Numbered from the stretch's first letter, positions 12,601-21,714 are shown. The stretch: DNA of 64,000 nucleotides from Schistosoma haematobium (GCF_000699445.3 NC_067200.1:2458450-2522449), one strand, 5' to 3'. Notes: generated by a model from the letters alone, not told the origin. Translations and numbers: made by a program.

Positions 12601-13763
12601 ACCTTACTTAGCAAATATACACTGTGACGAACAAGTTGTTAAAGTTAACCTAGTCAATAACCTGTATTCTTAAGTATGTCCCTAATTTGAAAAGTTGTAC
12701 AGATCGTTTTTTCACCTTTTTCTTTTCTTTTCTTTGTTTTTTTTTGTAAAAGAAACTTGTTGAAATACCTTGTGCTGAGAATTTTATATTGTGCTCGAAA
12801 TATAATATTGAATAAAGTCATTAATAATAATGATTATTGCACTGCTGAGGAATCCCATACTGGGACGAAACGGCTGTCCAGTGCTTCCAGATTTTCCATC
12901 ATGGTTTGGCTTCAAATGACTCATGATTTCATCTATTAAAATTTGTAAAATCCCTACAAAACCCCTTCCGATAATAACCATCTGCTTACTATTGACTGAC
13001 TTCAAGAGGCATTTCCTGGAGTTCTAGTAAGAAGCCGTTAACAGTGGAGTACAACCAGGTTTGTTGTGAAATGTTAGCCCACTGAAGACATAGGGGACGG
13101 TGGCGCAGCATCGTGGATTGGTTGAGGTTAGAGATTAACATCGTTGGATGCCGGCTCAGTGATTTGATGGTTAAACGCTCGCGCGCGAGACCAATAGGTC
13201 CTGTGTTCGAATCTCGCGAGGAGCGGGATCGTGGATACGCATCTCTGGGGAGTTCCATACTAGGACGAAACGGCCGTCCAGTGTTTTCAGATTTTCCATG
13301 GTGATCTAGCTTCAATTGACTCATGATTTCAATTATTGATAATGACTATTATTAAATGAACTACACAAACTCACATACACCAACACACCTCCACACACAT
13401 ACATATTGATAAAGTCTTACCGAATTAAATGAGAATACAACCAAGAATTGATAACCACGAATATGATCAAGATTAAAGTATTGTAATGGTATTGAAGTTA
13501 TATAGTAGATTGCATTTAAAGTCTATACAGAAGAAAACAGTATGATTATTATTATTATTATAACTATAAAGATGAATTACCATTGTAATACATGTGAAGA
13601 ACTTGAATAGATAAAGTACTTGAATTAGTTGAATACCTCCATTATTATTTGGATAGAAATAGAAATAACCAATCTGTGATGAAATTGTATACAGAATAAT
13701 AACAATTAAACGATATAGTATTAAGTAATCCGTATTGAATAGATGGTTACTGATTGATTTCAT
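3432..13763 (-). CDS. FAR-17a/AIG1/ADTRP-like membrane hydrolase, five exons
   Basis: Five minus-strand exons (13763-13581, 13522-13421, 10888-10787, 7515-7400, 3663-3432) join in phase to 735 nt, or 244 residues plus stop. Human AIG1 is of nearly the same length. Family members are multi-pass membrane proteins; AIG1 and ADTRP hydrolyse fatty-acid esters of hydroxy fatty acids with a Thr/His pair. Here the nucleophile Thr lies in KFFT (residue 57) and the His in NHLCH (residue 130), matching the family pattern KFLT and NHxMH. Other family-like stretches are [15 protein letters not shown] (100-114) and [12 protein letters not shown] in the C-terminal part. The protein ends in a Lys-rich tail. 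The start is the first in-frame Met after an acceptor at 13784-13786; a 5' UTR exon upstream is possible. The first intron is 58 nt, the others 2.5-3.7 kb and repeat-filled. Exons 1-4 end at GTAATT, GTAAGA, GTAAGT and GTAAGT. The biochemical role is inferred from the family. Confidence 0.83.
3715..3765. repeat. GT microsatellite
   Basis: An interrupted (GT)n tract in AIG1-like intron 4. Confidence 0.9.
4040..4275. repeat. CAT/AGCAGC compound repeat
   Basis: An imperfect tandem array mixing CATCATCATC with CCAAAGCAGCAGCTG. It creates His/Ser-rich or Asp/Ala-rich open frames in several registers, with no sign of a gene. Confidence 0.85.
4283..4710 (+). repeat. Repeat D, copy 1 (old)
   Basis: This is a diverged copy of the ~490-bp repeat best seen at 32055-32548, sharing ACCATTGGTTTGGAATCAGG and GAGAGGGAGAGTTGA. 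Confidence 0.6.
4835..5190. mobile_element. Family B SINE inverted pair
   Basis: A minus-strand fragment (4835-4945) is followed by a plus-strand fragment (4955-5190) with its own tRNA-like region and decayed hammerhead (TTGAGGTA). The arrangement is head-to-head and the two halves are diverged. Confidence 0.65.
4880..4926 (-). ncRNA. Hammerhead ribozyme motif (family B)
   Basis: On the minus strand CTGAAGAG, GATGAAA and GTC are all in order, and stem I can form (AACTG with CAGTG, one mismatch outward). Stem II has mismatches. The core is complete, but activity is doubtful. Confidence 0.5.
5191..5786. other. Unassigned intron sequence with ATC microsatellite
   Basis: This is AIG1-like intron 4. 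An (ATC)n tract lies at about 5316-5343 and purine-rich tracts at about 5430-5470. Nothing else is recognised. Confidence 0.5.
5787..6060. mobile_element. Fold-back element F
   Basis: This is a long imperfect palindrome. The left arm (TGATGGAGTTTTGTTCTC) and right arm (GAACAAAACTTCATCA) meet around a short loop near 5920. No coding capacity; MITE or fold-back type. Confidence 0.7.
6125..6690. mobile_element. Family A SINE, inverted start then tandem dimer
   Basis: A minus-strand 3' fragment (6125-6215) is followed by two plus-strand hammerhead regions (about 6263-6325 and 6595-6655), about one unit apart. The first keeps GAAA and GTC but has TTGACCAG. The second has lost GAAA (GAAG) and GTC. 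Confidence 0.7.
6835..7105 (-). mobile_element. Family A SINE
   Basis: On the minus strand: tRNA-like region (about 6980-7065) and decayed hammerhead region (about 6918-6975). Confidence 0.65.
7204..7340 (-). mobile_element. RTE 5'UTR-only fragment
   Basis: It matches the RTE leader only (GGTTAGCG, GCGAGTTAGTTTTCTACGG, TTTATCCGGG). No coding part and no GTAA tail. Confidence 0.7.
7400..7515 (-). CDS. AIG1-like exon 4 (residues 130-167 plus split codon)
   Basis: It begins with the His that completes the NHxxH motif, followed by [13 protein letters not shown]. The donor GTAAGT leaves two nucleotides (TT). The acceptor (ATTAAAG) has its pyrimidine tract about 20 nt upstream. Confidence 0.78.
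7618..7807 (-). mobile_element. Internally deleted RTE with 13-bp TSD
   Basis: On the minus strand an endonuclease-region segment is fused directly to the RTE 3' end with its GTAA repeats. TGACTAACTGTAC flanks it at 7605-7617 and 7808-7820. Confidence 0.8.
7821..8261. other. Unassigned intron sequence
   Basis: AIG1-like intron 3. No repeat or exon recognised. Confidence 0.45.
8262..8545 (+). mobile_element. Family B SINE
   Basis: The body starts near TTCTTGAAGTTCTAGTGAGAAG. The tRNA-like region is at about 8415-8490 and the hammerhead remnant at about 8500-8540 (CTGAGTAA, GACGAAGC), so the core is dead. Confidence 0.65.
8735..9005. mobile_element. Family A SINE, minus part plus inverted tail
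   Basis: A minus-strand tRNA-like and hammerhead part (8735-8915) is joined to a plus-strand 3' body (8915-9005). Confidence 0.7.
8757..8810 (-). ncRNA. Hammerhead ribozyme motif (family A), near intact
   Basis: The minus strand has CTGACGAG, stem II TCC/GGA, GAAA, palindromic stem III ACGCGCGT and GTC. Stem I is weakened beside the core (ATCCAT against CCGGAT). Confidence 0.6.
9215..9860 (-). pseudogene. Merlin-type DNA transposon relic with transposase fragment
   Basis: Minus-strand frame 9546-9349 encodes [20 protein letters not shown], the conserved C-terminal region of ISXO2/IS1595-like DDE transposases (Merlin superfamily), with the downstream [11 protein letters not shown] block. Upstream on the minus strand are residues like [14 protein letters not shown] in a broken frame. 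Element ends resemble the MITE termini (TTTATGGATAACCTTTGA at the left; AATTTATAGTTTCGCC at the right). It is truncated and frame-broken. A further terminus-like sequence lies at about 9980-10000. Confidence 0.75.
10006..10145. mobile_element. Short Merlin-related MITE
   Basis: It is a 140-bp element with inverted ends (GTGAGATTATAATTCATG and its complement-like CATGAATTATGATCTCAC), flanked by CCATGG at 10000-10005 and 10146-10151. Confidence 0.7.
10300..10500 (-). mobile_element. Family B SINE
   Basis: Minus-strand copy. The hammerhead region (about 10352-10400) is decayed and the tRNA-like region lies at about 10410-10465. Confidence 0.6.
10787..10888 (-). CDS. AIG1-like exon 3 (residues 96-129)
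   Basis: The exon is 102 nt, phase 0-0, with acceptor TTTATTCCTAG and donor GTAAGT. It encodes FYWSAFLYD and ends with WYNHLC, the first part of the NHxxH motif. Confidence 0.83.
11000..11250. mobile_element. Fold-back element F, best copy
   Basis: A near-perfect palindrome with arms of about 85 nt around a loop of about 20 nt near 11105-11125. Arm motifs are GAACGACATCATCCACAGCA and the matching TGCTGTGGATGATGTCGTTC. Confidence 0.8.
11428..12303 (-). mobile_element. RTE insertion with inverted 5' end (twin priming), TSD
   Basis: The minus-strand 3' half (RT C-terminus, ending in GTAA repeats at 11428) is joined near 12170 to the RTE 5' leader in plus orientation. ACTAATTAACAT flanks both sides (11416-11427 and 12304-12315). 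This is the expected outcome of twin-primed insertion. The minus frame contains [17 protein letters not shown] and [15 protein letters not shown]. Confidence 0.85.
12314..12673 (+). pseudogene. Unidentified ORF, possibly an old retroelement protein tail
   Basis: A 119-codon open frame containing [15 protein letters not shown] and SIIPYLANI. The composition recalls the C-terminal tail of CR1/jockey-type reverse transcriptases, but I am not sure. The frame continues to the left of the RTE insertion: reading 11345-11425 straight into 12314 across the duplicated target stays open. The RTE therefore seems to have interrupted it. Confidence 0.35.
12837..13345 (+). mobile_element. Family B SINE tandem dimer, 400-bp period
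   Basis: Two hammerhead regions have cleavage triplets at 12876-12878 and 13276-13278, exactly 400 bp apart, with one full unit between. The unit has the tRNA-like region at about 13150-13230 (GTGTTCGAATCTCGCG as B box). The first core is complete except the base after CTGAGGA; the second has CTGGGGAG. Confidence 0.8.
13421..13522 (-). CDS. AIG1-like exon 2 (residues 62-95)
   Basis: The exon is 102 nt, phase 0-0, bounded by acceptor TTTTCTTCTGTATAG and donor GTAAGAC. It starts [12 protein letters not shown], continuing the second membrane segment. The 58-nt upstream intron is typical of schistosome 5' micro-introns. Confidence 0.8.
13581..13763 (-). CDS. AIG1-like exon 1 (residues 1-61)
   Basis: Acceptor TTTTTCAG precedes 13783, and the proposed ATG is at 13763-13761. 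It encodes the first membrane segment ([12 protein letters not shown]) and the catalytic-Thr motif KFFTCITM. The donor GTAATT leaves phase 0. Confidence 0.8.
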
Positions 13764-13874
13764 TAGTTCTATTATGTAATGACCTGAAAAATAGATATAT
13801 AGATAGATATATAAAGAATAAAACTGTAATGTATGATAAAATGTCAATGTAATATGTTAGTAATGAATTGTCTA

Positions 13875-13998
13875 GTCCTTATTAGTGCAGATCGAATGCT
13901 ATCGATCATGTAGCACCAGTTCCCTCAAGATTACAGGTACACCTTGCTGAAGCATGACATTGATCACCACCCAGTGATCAATCAATTGTGAAGAATGT
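13875..13998 (+). mobile_element. Family C SINE fragment, rearranged
   Basis: It holds pieces of family C: TAGTGCAGATCGAATGCTATC, then CAAGATTACAGGTACACC up to CTGA of the hammerhead, then the palindromic tail TTGATCACCACCCAGTGATC. Confidence 0.6.
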
Positions 13999-14054
13999 AA
14001 TCTAAATGTTCTGTTTAAGAGTTTCTTAACTGATTATACTTGGATCTCATTGTT

Positions 14055-14345
14055 ACTTTGAGGAGATGAATGACCTATGAGCGAAGCTAAACTGATCTTG
14101 AAAGTGTTCACCTAATCACAAGGACTAAATGAGGGTTATAAAGCAGTTTGAGGAATAAGGATTATGATTTACAATTGATGGAGTTAAGGTTAGAAATTAG
14201 ATTTAGGCTATTCATCACCAACTGACAACAAGTTATAATTCCAAGAGTCTATTTAGTCGAATGGTTGAATGAATTTCGTGCTAAAATCTAAGACGTGTTA
14301 TCTTAAATATGACTGGTTCATCCATAAATTATAGTCTCACTACAA
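14055..14345. mobile_element. Merlin-related MITE
   Basis: Similar over its length to 15473-15745. The right end is CATCCATAAATTATAGTCTC. No ORF. Confidence 0.6.
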
Positions 14346-14509
14346 CTTTATATACATAGTATGCGAATTATTACTAATATGTGATAACAGTCGATAGATG
14401 AACTTATCTCTATGAATGTATGTTAAATGGAATGACCACTATCGATATGATGTTTTCATGATTCAATGGAATTATATACAGAAGCAAATATGTGAAACCA
14501 TTTAATACG

Positions 14510-14985
14510 AATCGCAGTATAAGTAAATATCCTCCTCAAAATGCTTTCACATAGCCACGTCAATACAACCATACCCACAGATGACCTACTCGCTACCTTT
14601 CTCTCATCCACGGTGTTGTTTAAGAAATTGAGACGACAAAAACCTATATCCGTCGCTTTAACCGGGTGGGTGAATACAAACAGTCCACGTAGGGGAGTTG
14701 GAAAACCCTGATTCCACACAAATGGTACACATGGATTATAGAATCCTGAAGAAACAAATAGTGTGTGAACCAATTATTGGTCATAGGCAACCATGTGACT
14801 GCATCTCCTGACGTTACTCCACTACACTACCTAGTGGATTAGACTTCTAGGTCGATGGCTCCGAGTGTGGCCTCCTAAGCAAATCACCTTGTTCGATTTG
14901 GGCACCCGGTCAGTATCATATCCCTCACACGAATCGAATGATTTATGTGCCGAATATCTATTTGAAGCCTCGTTGTACCAATTAC
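14510..14985 (-). repeat. Repeat D, copy 2
   Basis: A minus-strand copy. The frame across it (MVHTLFVSSGFYNP...) matches the one in the 32-kb copy, reflecting shared ancestry rather than shown function. Confidence 0.7.
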
Positions 14986-15069
14986 GTAATTAGAAATGTT
15001 TTTAATCTGATTTGTAATGTAACATTACACATATTACACACATTTTTTCATTGACCTTTTTAATATGAT

Positions 15070-15345
15070 GAATGCTAATAACAGACTGATCAATTGCAGT
15101 CTTAAACCTCAATGGGAAGATACAAGCCAAACAATACCAAGTGAATTCAAATTCACCATATTACACAAGCGAGTGGCTATCAGGACTCAGTAGCTGAGTG
15201 AATAACGCGATGGCGTTTGAAGCGAATGGTGCTGGGTTCTAGTTCCATGGTGAACATCAACTCTGAGATGCAGGTACATCCAAGTCCCAAGTAGAACGAA
15301 ACGCGCGTCCTGGTTTCCACTGCTAGCCACTATCCATCATTACTT
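15070..15345 (+). mobile_element. Family A SINE with deleted catalytic strand
   Basis: Body, tRNA-like region (about 15175-15250) and hammerhead region are present. A 7-nt deletion near 15275 removes CTGACG, while GAAA and GTC (15299-15310) remain. Confidence 0.75.
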
Positions 15346-15472
15346 ATATAATGAATTGTTTTTATTTTGATAAACAATAGAGTGACGTAATCATTGTCTG
15401 TTTAACATGATACTTTAAGTTTTACCAATAAACAAATGATCAGTTAAATAAATGTCAAAGAAACAACTTTGG

Positions 15473-15745
15473 TGAGATTATCGTTTATAGACGATCATTG
15501 AGCGAAGTTAGACTGATCTAATCACTAGGACTAAATGAGGGTTATAAAGCAGTGTGAAGAATAAGGATTATGATTTACAGTTGATGGGGTTAAGGTTAAT
15601 AGTTAGATTTAGGCTATTCATCATGAACTGACATAATCCAGAACGTCAAAACGACATTTAGCTTAATGGGACGAATGAATTTCGCGCTAAAATCCATGAC
15701 CTGTTATTTTAAAATTGATTGGCTCATTCAGAAATTATAGTCTCC
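15473..15745. mobile_element. Merlin-related MITE
   Basis: Starts GGTGAGATTATCGTTTATAG and ends AGAAATTATAGTCTCC, an imperfect terminal inverted repeat. Sister copy of 14055-14345. Confidence 0.65.
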
Positions 15746-15884
15746 GTTATTACTTCTTTTATCAGTACTCGAAATCAATTTAGGAACAATAAAGGGGGGG
15801 ATTTGCATACATATAGCATACAATTCTCTTTAAGCTAGCACACAACAATAGCATCATACACTGTTCCATCACTCGTTACTTCGG

Positions 15885-15935
15885 TGGTTCAATGGTAGAA
15901 TACTCGCTTATCATACACTACTTGAAGTCGGTACT
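15885..15935 (+). other. tRNA-Gly-like 5' half
   Basis: GGTGGTTCAATGGTAGAATA is close to the D-arm/A-box half of tRNA-Gly, but no anticodon or T arm follows. Likely a truncated pseudogene. Confidence 0.35.
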
Positions 15936-16019
15936 TTCTGCTTTAAACACTAATTCATTATTCATAATGTTACTGAGTCTATATGGATTCTACTAATGAA
16001 TAAGAATTTATATAAAATA

Positions 16020-16412
16020 TGAGTTCTGAACTTCACTACTAGTCACATTCCAATTATGTTGTATGAACTATCTTAAGACTTTGCATACTGGATGCATATA
16101 TGCTAACTAAAACTGGTTGAATGTCCATGCAAATATGAACTACACGATAATTACATGATAAATGTCTTGTGAAGATTGTTAAATCTTCATATATTTTGCA
16201 TCATGGGTTAATGTCAGTCATAGAACAAATGAAAATATGAGAATAGTTGACAATTTCTTTTCCATCCTATTATAGAGCTTCTAGGTGATAGTTTTCACTC
16301 ATGCATATATTTAGGATCGAACTCAAGACTTTCACTCTTTGCTAACCTTTAGATAACTAGTCTGTCATACATTGGTTGACATGCTTAATTTCAATTGTTT
16401 CTCAATATCACT
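16020..16412. other. Unassigned spacer
   Basis: Faint SINE-like words near 16280-16380 (family B?), otherwise nothing recognised. Confidence 0.4.
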
Positions 16413-17105
16413 TAATTACGCCTTTTACTCCAAATGGTGAATAGGCAACCGACCAGCATTCTCAATTCCACTCTCTCCTCGGCCTTCCTTTCTAGTTCTA
16501 TCCAATTGTTGGTCATTCTTCTCATATCTGTCACCAATCCTCGGCGCAATGTGTTCTTTGATCTTCCTCTCCTCCTTCGGCCTTGAGAATTACAAGTCAT
16601 GGCATCCATTGTGACACAGTTGAGTGAATTCCTCAATGTGTGTCCTATCTACTTCCAATGCTTCTTCCTGATTCCTTCCTCTGCTGGGATCTGGTTTGTT
16701 GTCTCCCATGGTAGGTTATTGCTAATAGTGTCCGGCCAACGGATCCGAAGTATTTTGCGTAGACAACTGTTAATAAACAGTTGTATCTTCTGGATGATGG
16801 CATTCTTAATTCTCCAAGTTTCCGCTCCATCCAGTAGAACTGTCTTGATATTTGTATTGAAAATTCTGACCATGGTGTAGGTTGACAGTTGTTTTGAGTT
16901 CCAGGTGTTATTCAGTCGTAAATGTGCTACTCTTGCTTTGCACACCCACGCTTTCATATGTGTATCAGATCCAACGTGTTCATCAACGATGCTGCCCTAA
17001 TATGTGAAGGTTTTTAAATCTTTCAAATTTTCTCCGTCAATTGTGACGGGACTGGTGCACGTTGTTAGGTATCGAAAAATCTTGCTGTCTCCTTTGTGTT
17101 ATTTC
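16413..17105 (-). mobile_element. RTE 3' half, diverged subfamily
   Basis: A 5'-truncated minus-strand copy. Fragments such as NTLRRGLVTDMRRMTNNWIE and [19 protein letters not shown] are in shifted frames. It differs from the 34.9-kb copy by subfamily changes such as ELERKAEERV for [10 protein letters not shown]. Confidence 0.8.
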
Positions 17106-17592
17106 TCAATAATATGTAACTATAATGTATTATCATTAGTGGATAACTATCTCACATTCAAAAAAATTGAATTTCCCTGATCACGACTTTATATAAAAAC
17201 ATTAAGAATTACATTATAAAGTTAGTCATTGGTGGGGACGAGATTTTTATCAGTAATGGAGGCATCATCATCATCATCATCATCATTATCATCATCTACA
17301 CCTTCAAAGAAGGAATCGATTAAATTCTCAACTGAATTTTCACGAAACCATCATAAATCAACACCGCTTTTCTTTCTTAAGAGAAAATAGATTGAACGTA
17401 CACTTTATAAATGAATTGAACATCATATATATATATCTATATATATGCACACTTAAACCCAAATAAGCCAACATCGCTATACAATTCTATGCACACTAAC
17501 GGTTATATGAGTGCGCTTACAATATCATATGACAACATAAAGTGCACTTGAAAATTAATAAACAATTTGACTTTTCTTCTATTTTATCAATT

Positions 17593-17693
17593 TCACTTTG
17601 TTCGTTTTTCTCGTCTTTCTTTTCTTTCGTTTATTTTTGCTTGATTCTTTATATTCTGTCGATTCGACCCTTGAAGTTTATGGTGATCCCATA
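17593..17693 (-). CDS. Candidate terminal exon, unidentified
   Basis: Acceptor AATTTTCACAG precedes 17693. After two nucleotides the frame reads WDHHKLQGSNRQNIKNQ and continues basic and charged to a stop at 17593-17595. Not recognised; could be chance. The surrounding 17105-18020 holds an ATC microsatellite (about 17262-17300), TA repeats and no known element. Confidence 0.3.
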
Positions 17694-18024
17694 CTGTGAA
17701 AATTATATATATATATATAAATACATATATATACAAGCCTTATCGATTAGCTGTCTACATATGATATCATCGGGTTATGTTGCCATTAATCGTGTTGTGT
17801 TTTGTTGACGATCCTGATAAGTCTTATCTTGAAAGACAACAAATTAGAATTGGGCTAAGCGAGGTTATATTCAACAAAGAGGAAGTGTGAGGGGAGGGGG
17901 AGTGGAGGTAGAAGATGATAAATTTACTTAGCCATAATTTTCTATTTTATTGGTTTATATATGGTTTACACTGTACTTTGATATGTTTAGAATAGAAATT
18001 ACGGATATTTGCCAAATAGTAATA

Positions 18025-18478
18025 CAGTTTAGATGGATAGTGGTTAGCAGTGAAATCTAGGACGTGCGTCACTTCGTCCTAGTTGGGACTCGTCCGCTGG
18101 ATGTACCTGTATAGCAGATTTATTGTTCACTACGAGACTCGAACCCAGTACCGTTCGTTTCAAACGCAATCGAGTTATCCACTTACCTACCATGTCCTGA
18201 TAGCCACTTGTTTGTGCAATAGAGTGAAGTTGAAATTCACTTAGTGTTGTTTACCTGTACCTTTCCATTATTACGTAGGGCTGCAATTGTTCAGTCTCTT
18301 GTTGGCATTTGTGCATCCTATGCGGATTGCCTTGATACTACCTTAAGTCACAAGCTTTTTAAGCAAAGATGGATAATGGCTAGCAGTGGAGTCCAGGACT
18401 CGTGTTTCGTCCTATTTGGGACTCGTCAGCTGGATATACCTGCATCGCAGAGTTGATGTTCACTCCGGGATGGTGTCA
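18025..18478 (-). mobile_element. Family A SINE tandem dimer, 336-bp period
   Basis: Two minus-strand hammerhead regions have cleavage triplets at 18061-18063 and 18397-18399, 336 bp apart, the known Sm-alpha unit size. tRNA-like region at about 18125-18200. Confidence 0.8.
18388..18443 (-). ncRNA. Hammerhead ribozyme motif (family A), core intact
   Basis: The minus strand has CCAG-CTGACGAG, a TCC/GGA stem II, GAAA and GTC-CTGG, so stem I forms. Stem III is weakened (ACACGAGT). Confidence 0.65.
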
Positions 18479-18794
18479 TTACTATATGTAAGTGTAATAA
18501 AAGTTTATGAATGTGTTCAGCATAGTTCAGTTTAATGAATATAACTCTCATGAAATCCTTCTTCCGCGCAACAATTTTTCATTAACATCAATCCCTATGT
18601 GCATTGAAATAAGTTTATTTGTTCAATAGGGATCTATATCAGTTTGTTATCCCTATTTACGTATATGCAATTGTGTTCACTATTGAGTATAGATTGGAAG
18701 TTTAATCCTTAGTAAATAGAGTTTGACAAATATCACGGATTAGGGGAAGATTATATTTGGCCTCTACTCAATGAATAATAAATGAAAACATATG
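18479..18794. other. Unassigned spacer
   Basis: Nothing recognised. Confidence 0.4.
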
Positions 18795-19195
18795 CTCACT
18801 AGTGACTGGCTTCAAGATGTATACCCTGCTGTTCTAGTGAGAAGCCGTGACCAGTGGAGATCAACCAGGTCTGTTATGAGATAGTGACACACTGATGAAG
18901 ACAATGGTGGATGTGTCGCCCAATTTCATGGATGAGTTGAAGTTAGACATTAACACCGTTGGATGCCGGCTGGTTCAGTGGCCTAGTGGTTAAGCGCCCG
19001 CGAGCGAGACTGATAGGCCTTGGGTTCGTATCCTGCAAGGTGGGATCATAGATTTGCACTGTCGAGTAGTCCCATATTTGGATGAAACGGCCTTCCAGTA
19101 CTTCCAGGTTATCTATGGTGGTCTAGCTTCAATTTACTCGTGAATTGAACTATCAACTTACTACAATCTCCGCAAAACCTCTCTCTGACCAACAA
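18795..19195 (+). mobile_element. Family B SINE, full length
   Basis: About 400 bp from CTCACTAGTGACTGGCTTCA to the CTACAATCTCCGCAAAACC tail. tRNA-like region (about 18965-19045), then a hammerhead decayed in the catalytic strand (TCGAGTAG) and GTC (TTC). Confidence 0.75.
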
Positions 19196-19534
19196 TAACA
19201 ATACTCATGAATTATCCCTTTTGATATGGGAATTCAAACAGATAGTGCTATTATTACTAAGGTCTTTTGGAGATTATTGAATTTTCACAGTTTCACATCA
19301 TGACCCTATCTTGGTTAGGTAATCACTGAAAGACAAGAAGCATTACATTCTAATTTAACTCTTTGAAGGATTAGTAATTCTGGCTTCTACTCTATGTAGA
19401 ATGACAGATACACACTACTAAGAGTTAATTGACTATTCAATACTTCTTGGTCTACAATGTTTGTTTAACTAGTGATCATTCCTTTATCTCGATCTATGAA
19501 GAAGCTCTTTTTTATAATAATAATTTTACTTATG
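19196..19534. other. Unassigned spacer
   Basis: Nothing recognised. Confidence 0.4.
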
Positions 19535-20240
19535 TTTCAGACAGTAGCCTCTGTATCAGTAGGCCTTGACATACACAAAGGAAAAGCAACATCCTCAAAT
19601 ACAACACGGAGAACATCAACCCAATCACACTTGATGGCGAAACTCTGGAAGATGTGGAATCCTTCATGTATCTCGGAGGTATCATTAGTGAGTAAGGGGG
19701 ACCAGATACAAACGTAAAAGCGAGGATTGGCAAATCAATGGAGGAATTCCTACAGTCGAAGAATATATGGAACTCAAAAATCAGTCTGCAAACCAATATC
19801 AAAGTGAGAATCTTCAGTACAATTGTCAGCACAGTTCTACTGTATGGAGCTGAAACATGCAGAAATACCACAACTATCATCAAAAAGGTACAAGCATATT
19901 TAAACAATTGTTTACGTAAGATACTTAATATCCGTTCACCGAATACCACGAGCAACAGTTCATTGTGGAAGAGAACGAACCAACTTCCAGCTGAAGCGGA
20001 AATTAGGAAAAGATTTTGGAAATGGATAGCAAATACATTAAGAAAATCACTAAACTACATCACCAGATAAGCTCTAACTTGAAATCTTGAGTGAAAACGA
20101 AAAAAAGGAAGTCCAAAGAACACATTACGTTGAGAAATAGAAGCAGATATGAAAAAGATGAATAACAACTGGAATGGGTTCGATGTTGAGTACTGGTGGG
20201 ACACCGATGCTCCTCTACGAGAATGAACAGGCGTAAGTAA
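19535..20240 (+). mobile_element. RTE 3' half
   Basis: A 5'-truncated plus-strand copy from VGLDIHKGK through the RT tail ([30 protein letters not shown]) to AACAGGCGTAAGTAA. Several frameshifts. Confidence 0.8.
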
Positions 20241-20689
20241 TATTTTCCAAACATAACCAAGGTAGACATTACACGAAAGAATTACTTCGCGAATGTCTTA
20301 TGTAATGTCTTATGTTAGTTTTTCTATTTGATTTTATCAGTCCTAGCCCAATCAAATATGAAGTAACGTCATATGAATGAAATCATTTATCAATTGAAAT
20401 GATCTTTGAAAAAAAACTATCTAAACAAGAACTATTCAAAGTGCATACTAAATGAGAATCAGTTAATTAATTTGTCAAATCATAACCAAAATTTATTGGA
20501 TAATCTTATGTTCCTAATTTATGATCAAACGAAGTTACATAATCAAACTTAAAGAAGGAACCGATCTTAAGGTGTATACTTCTTATAAAAAACTGAAACT
20601 ATAATCAATGATGGTCTAACATCAATAGGTTCATGATCTTAATCAAGGACATAATAATCTACATCACTCCATACTGATAATTATTATGT
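20241..20689. other. Unassigned spacer
   Basis: Nothing recognised. Confidence 0.4.
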
Positions 20690-21010
20690 GCTCACTAGTG
20701 ACTAGCTTCGTGAGGGGATTCTAGGAGTTCTAATGAGAAGCCATGATCAGTGGAGCTAATCCGTGTCGGATAGAGACAGTTATCTACTTCAGGACAATGG
20801 ATGATGGTCACGCAATTTTGTGGATTGGTTGAGGTTAGATATTAACACCATTGGATGCCGGCCAGATCAGTGGTCTAGTAAGTTAGGCGATCGCGCGCCA
20901 GACTGAAGGCCCGGGGATCGGAGATGCGCACTGCTGAGGAGTCCCACAATTGGACGAAACTGTTGTTCAGTGGTCTAACATCAATCGGTTCAAGATCTCA
21001 ATCAAAAACA
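20690..21010 (+). mobile_element. Family B SINE, subfamily with GTGTCGGRTAGAGAC
   Basis: It belongs to a distinct B subgroup shared with 22090-22458, 34175-34460 and 53328-53735. tRNA-like region at about 20858-20920. Confidence 0.75.
20928..20973 (+). ncRNA. Hammerhead ribozyme motif (family B), core intact
   Basis: Stem I GCACTG/CAGTGG pairs over five bases, then CTGAGGA, stem II GTCC/GGAC perfect, GAAA, and a GTT cleavage triplet. Stem III is short and imperfect. Confidence 0.65.
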
Positions 21011-21604
21011 CCAAATGAATTTAAACCTCCCCCCATTGCACAAGGAAGTGGCTAACAGGACTCAGTAGCTAAGTGGATAACATGATTAGTTTAGCAGGAA
21101 AATAGGCTTTGATTTCAAACTAATATCAAAGAATATCACATAATTATTTAATTACAGTTATGAACAATTCATGAGTTTCCACTCAATACTCAACTAGGAA
21201 TTGTACATAAATCATTTACATATAAGATTAAACTTATGGACCTACCAGTAATTAGCTTATCGTCAGTCACTAAGTACTCAGTCCCGACTGTTGACTGAAT
21301 TCCGGATGTGATGTAACTAACTAAATGGTATAGGAATAAAATAAATGTTCACTACTACTATGGTTTATATGGATTCAAGTGATAAACACTAGTTTCAAGG
21401 GTAAATAATTTTAACTTGCACTCAAATTCGAAGCTGATTTTAAGATATAGATTTTTTCTGCACTTATAGGATAGAGTTACTAATTACATAACAAACGCAT
21501 ATACTTTATTCTAACTTTAGAATAACAGCAATTCTAGGAAGATTTCAGGCGAGATTCTTAGATATAATTAACAAAATATTCAGAAACGGTAATTTTGTGA
21601 AGAT
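21011..21604. other. Unassigned spacer
   Basis: A short family A-like word (GGACTCAGTAGCTAAGTGGA) at about 21058-21077, otherwise nothing recognised. Confidence 0.4.
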
Positions 21605-21690
21605 TGTAGCAGTTTTTTGATGGAGTTTTGTTCTCTGATCTCTATCTAAAATCATCCACCTGAGCTACAAATCTCCACCATCTCAAGACT
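21605..21690. mobile_element. Fold-back element F, internally deleted
   Basis: Only the outer ends remain: TGATGGAGTTTTGTTCTCTG joined to AAATCATCCACCTGAGCTAC. Confidence 0.6.
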
Positions 21691-21714
21691 GTAGAAGTTC
21701 AGCTAACTCTATAG

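Noticed and set aside
17225..17335. Asp-rich minus-strand frame ending near 17225
   Set aside because: Mostly an ATC microsatellite read as Asp codons; the short flanks do not suffice to call an exon.
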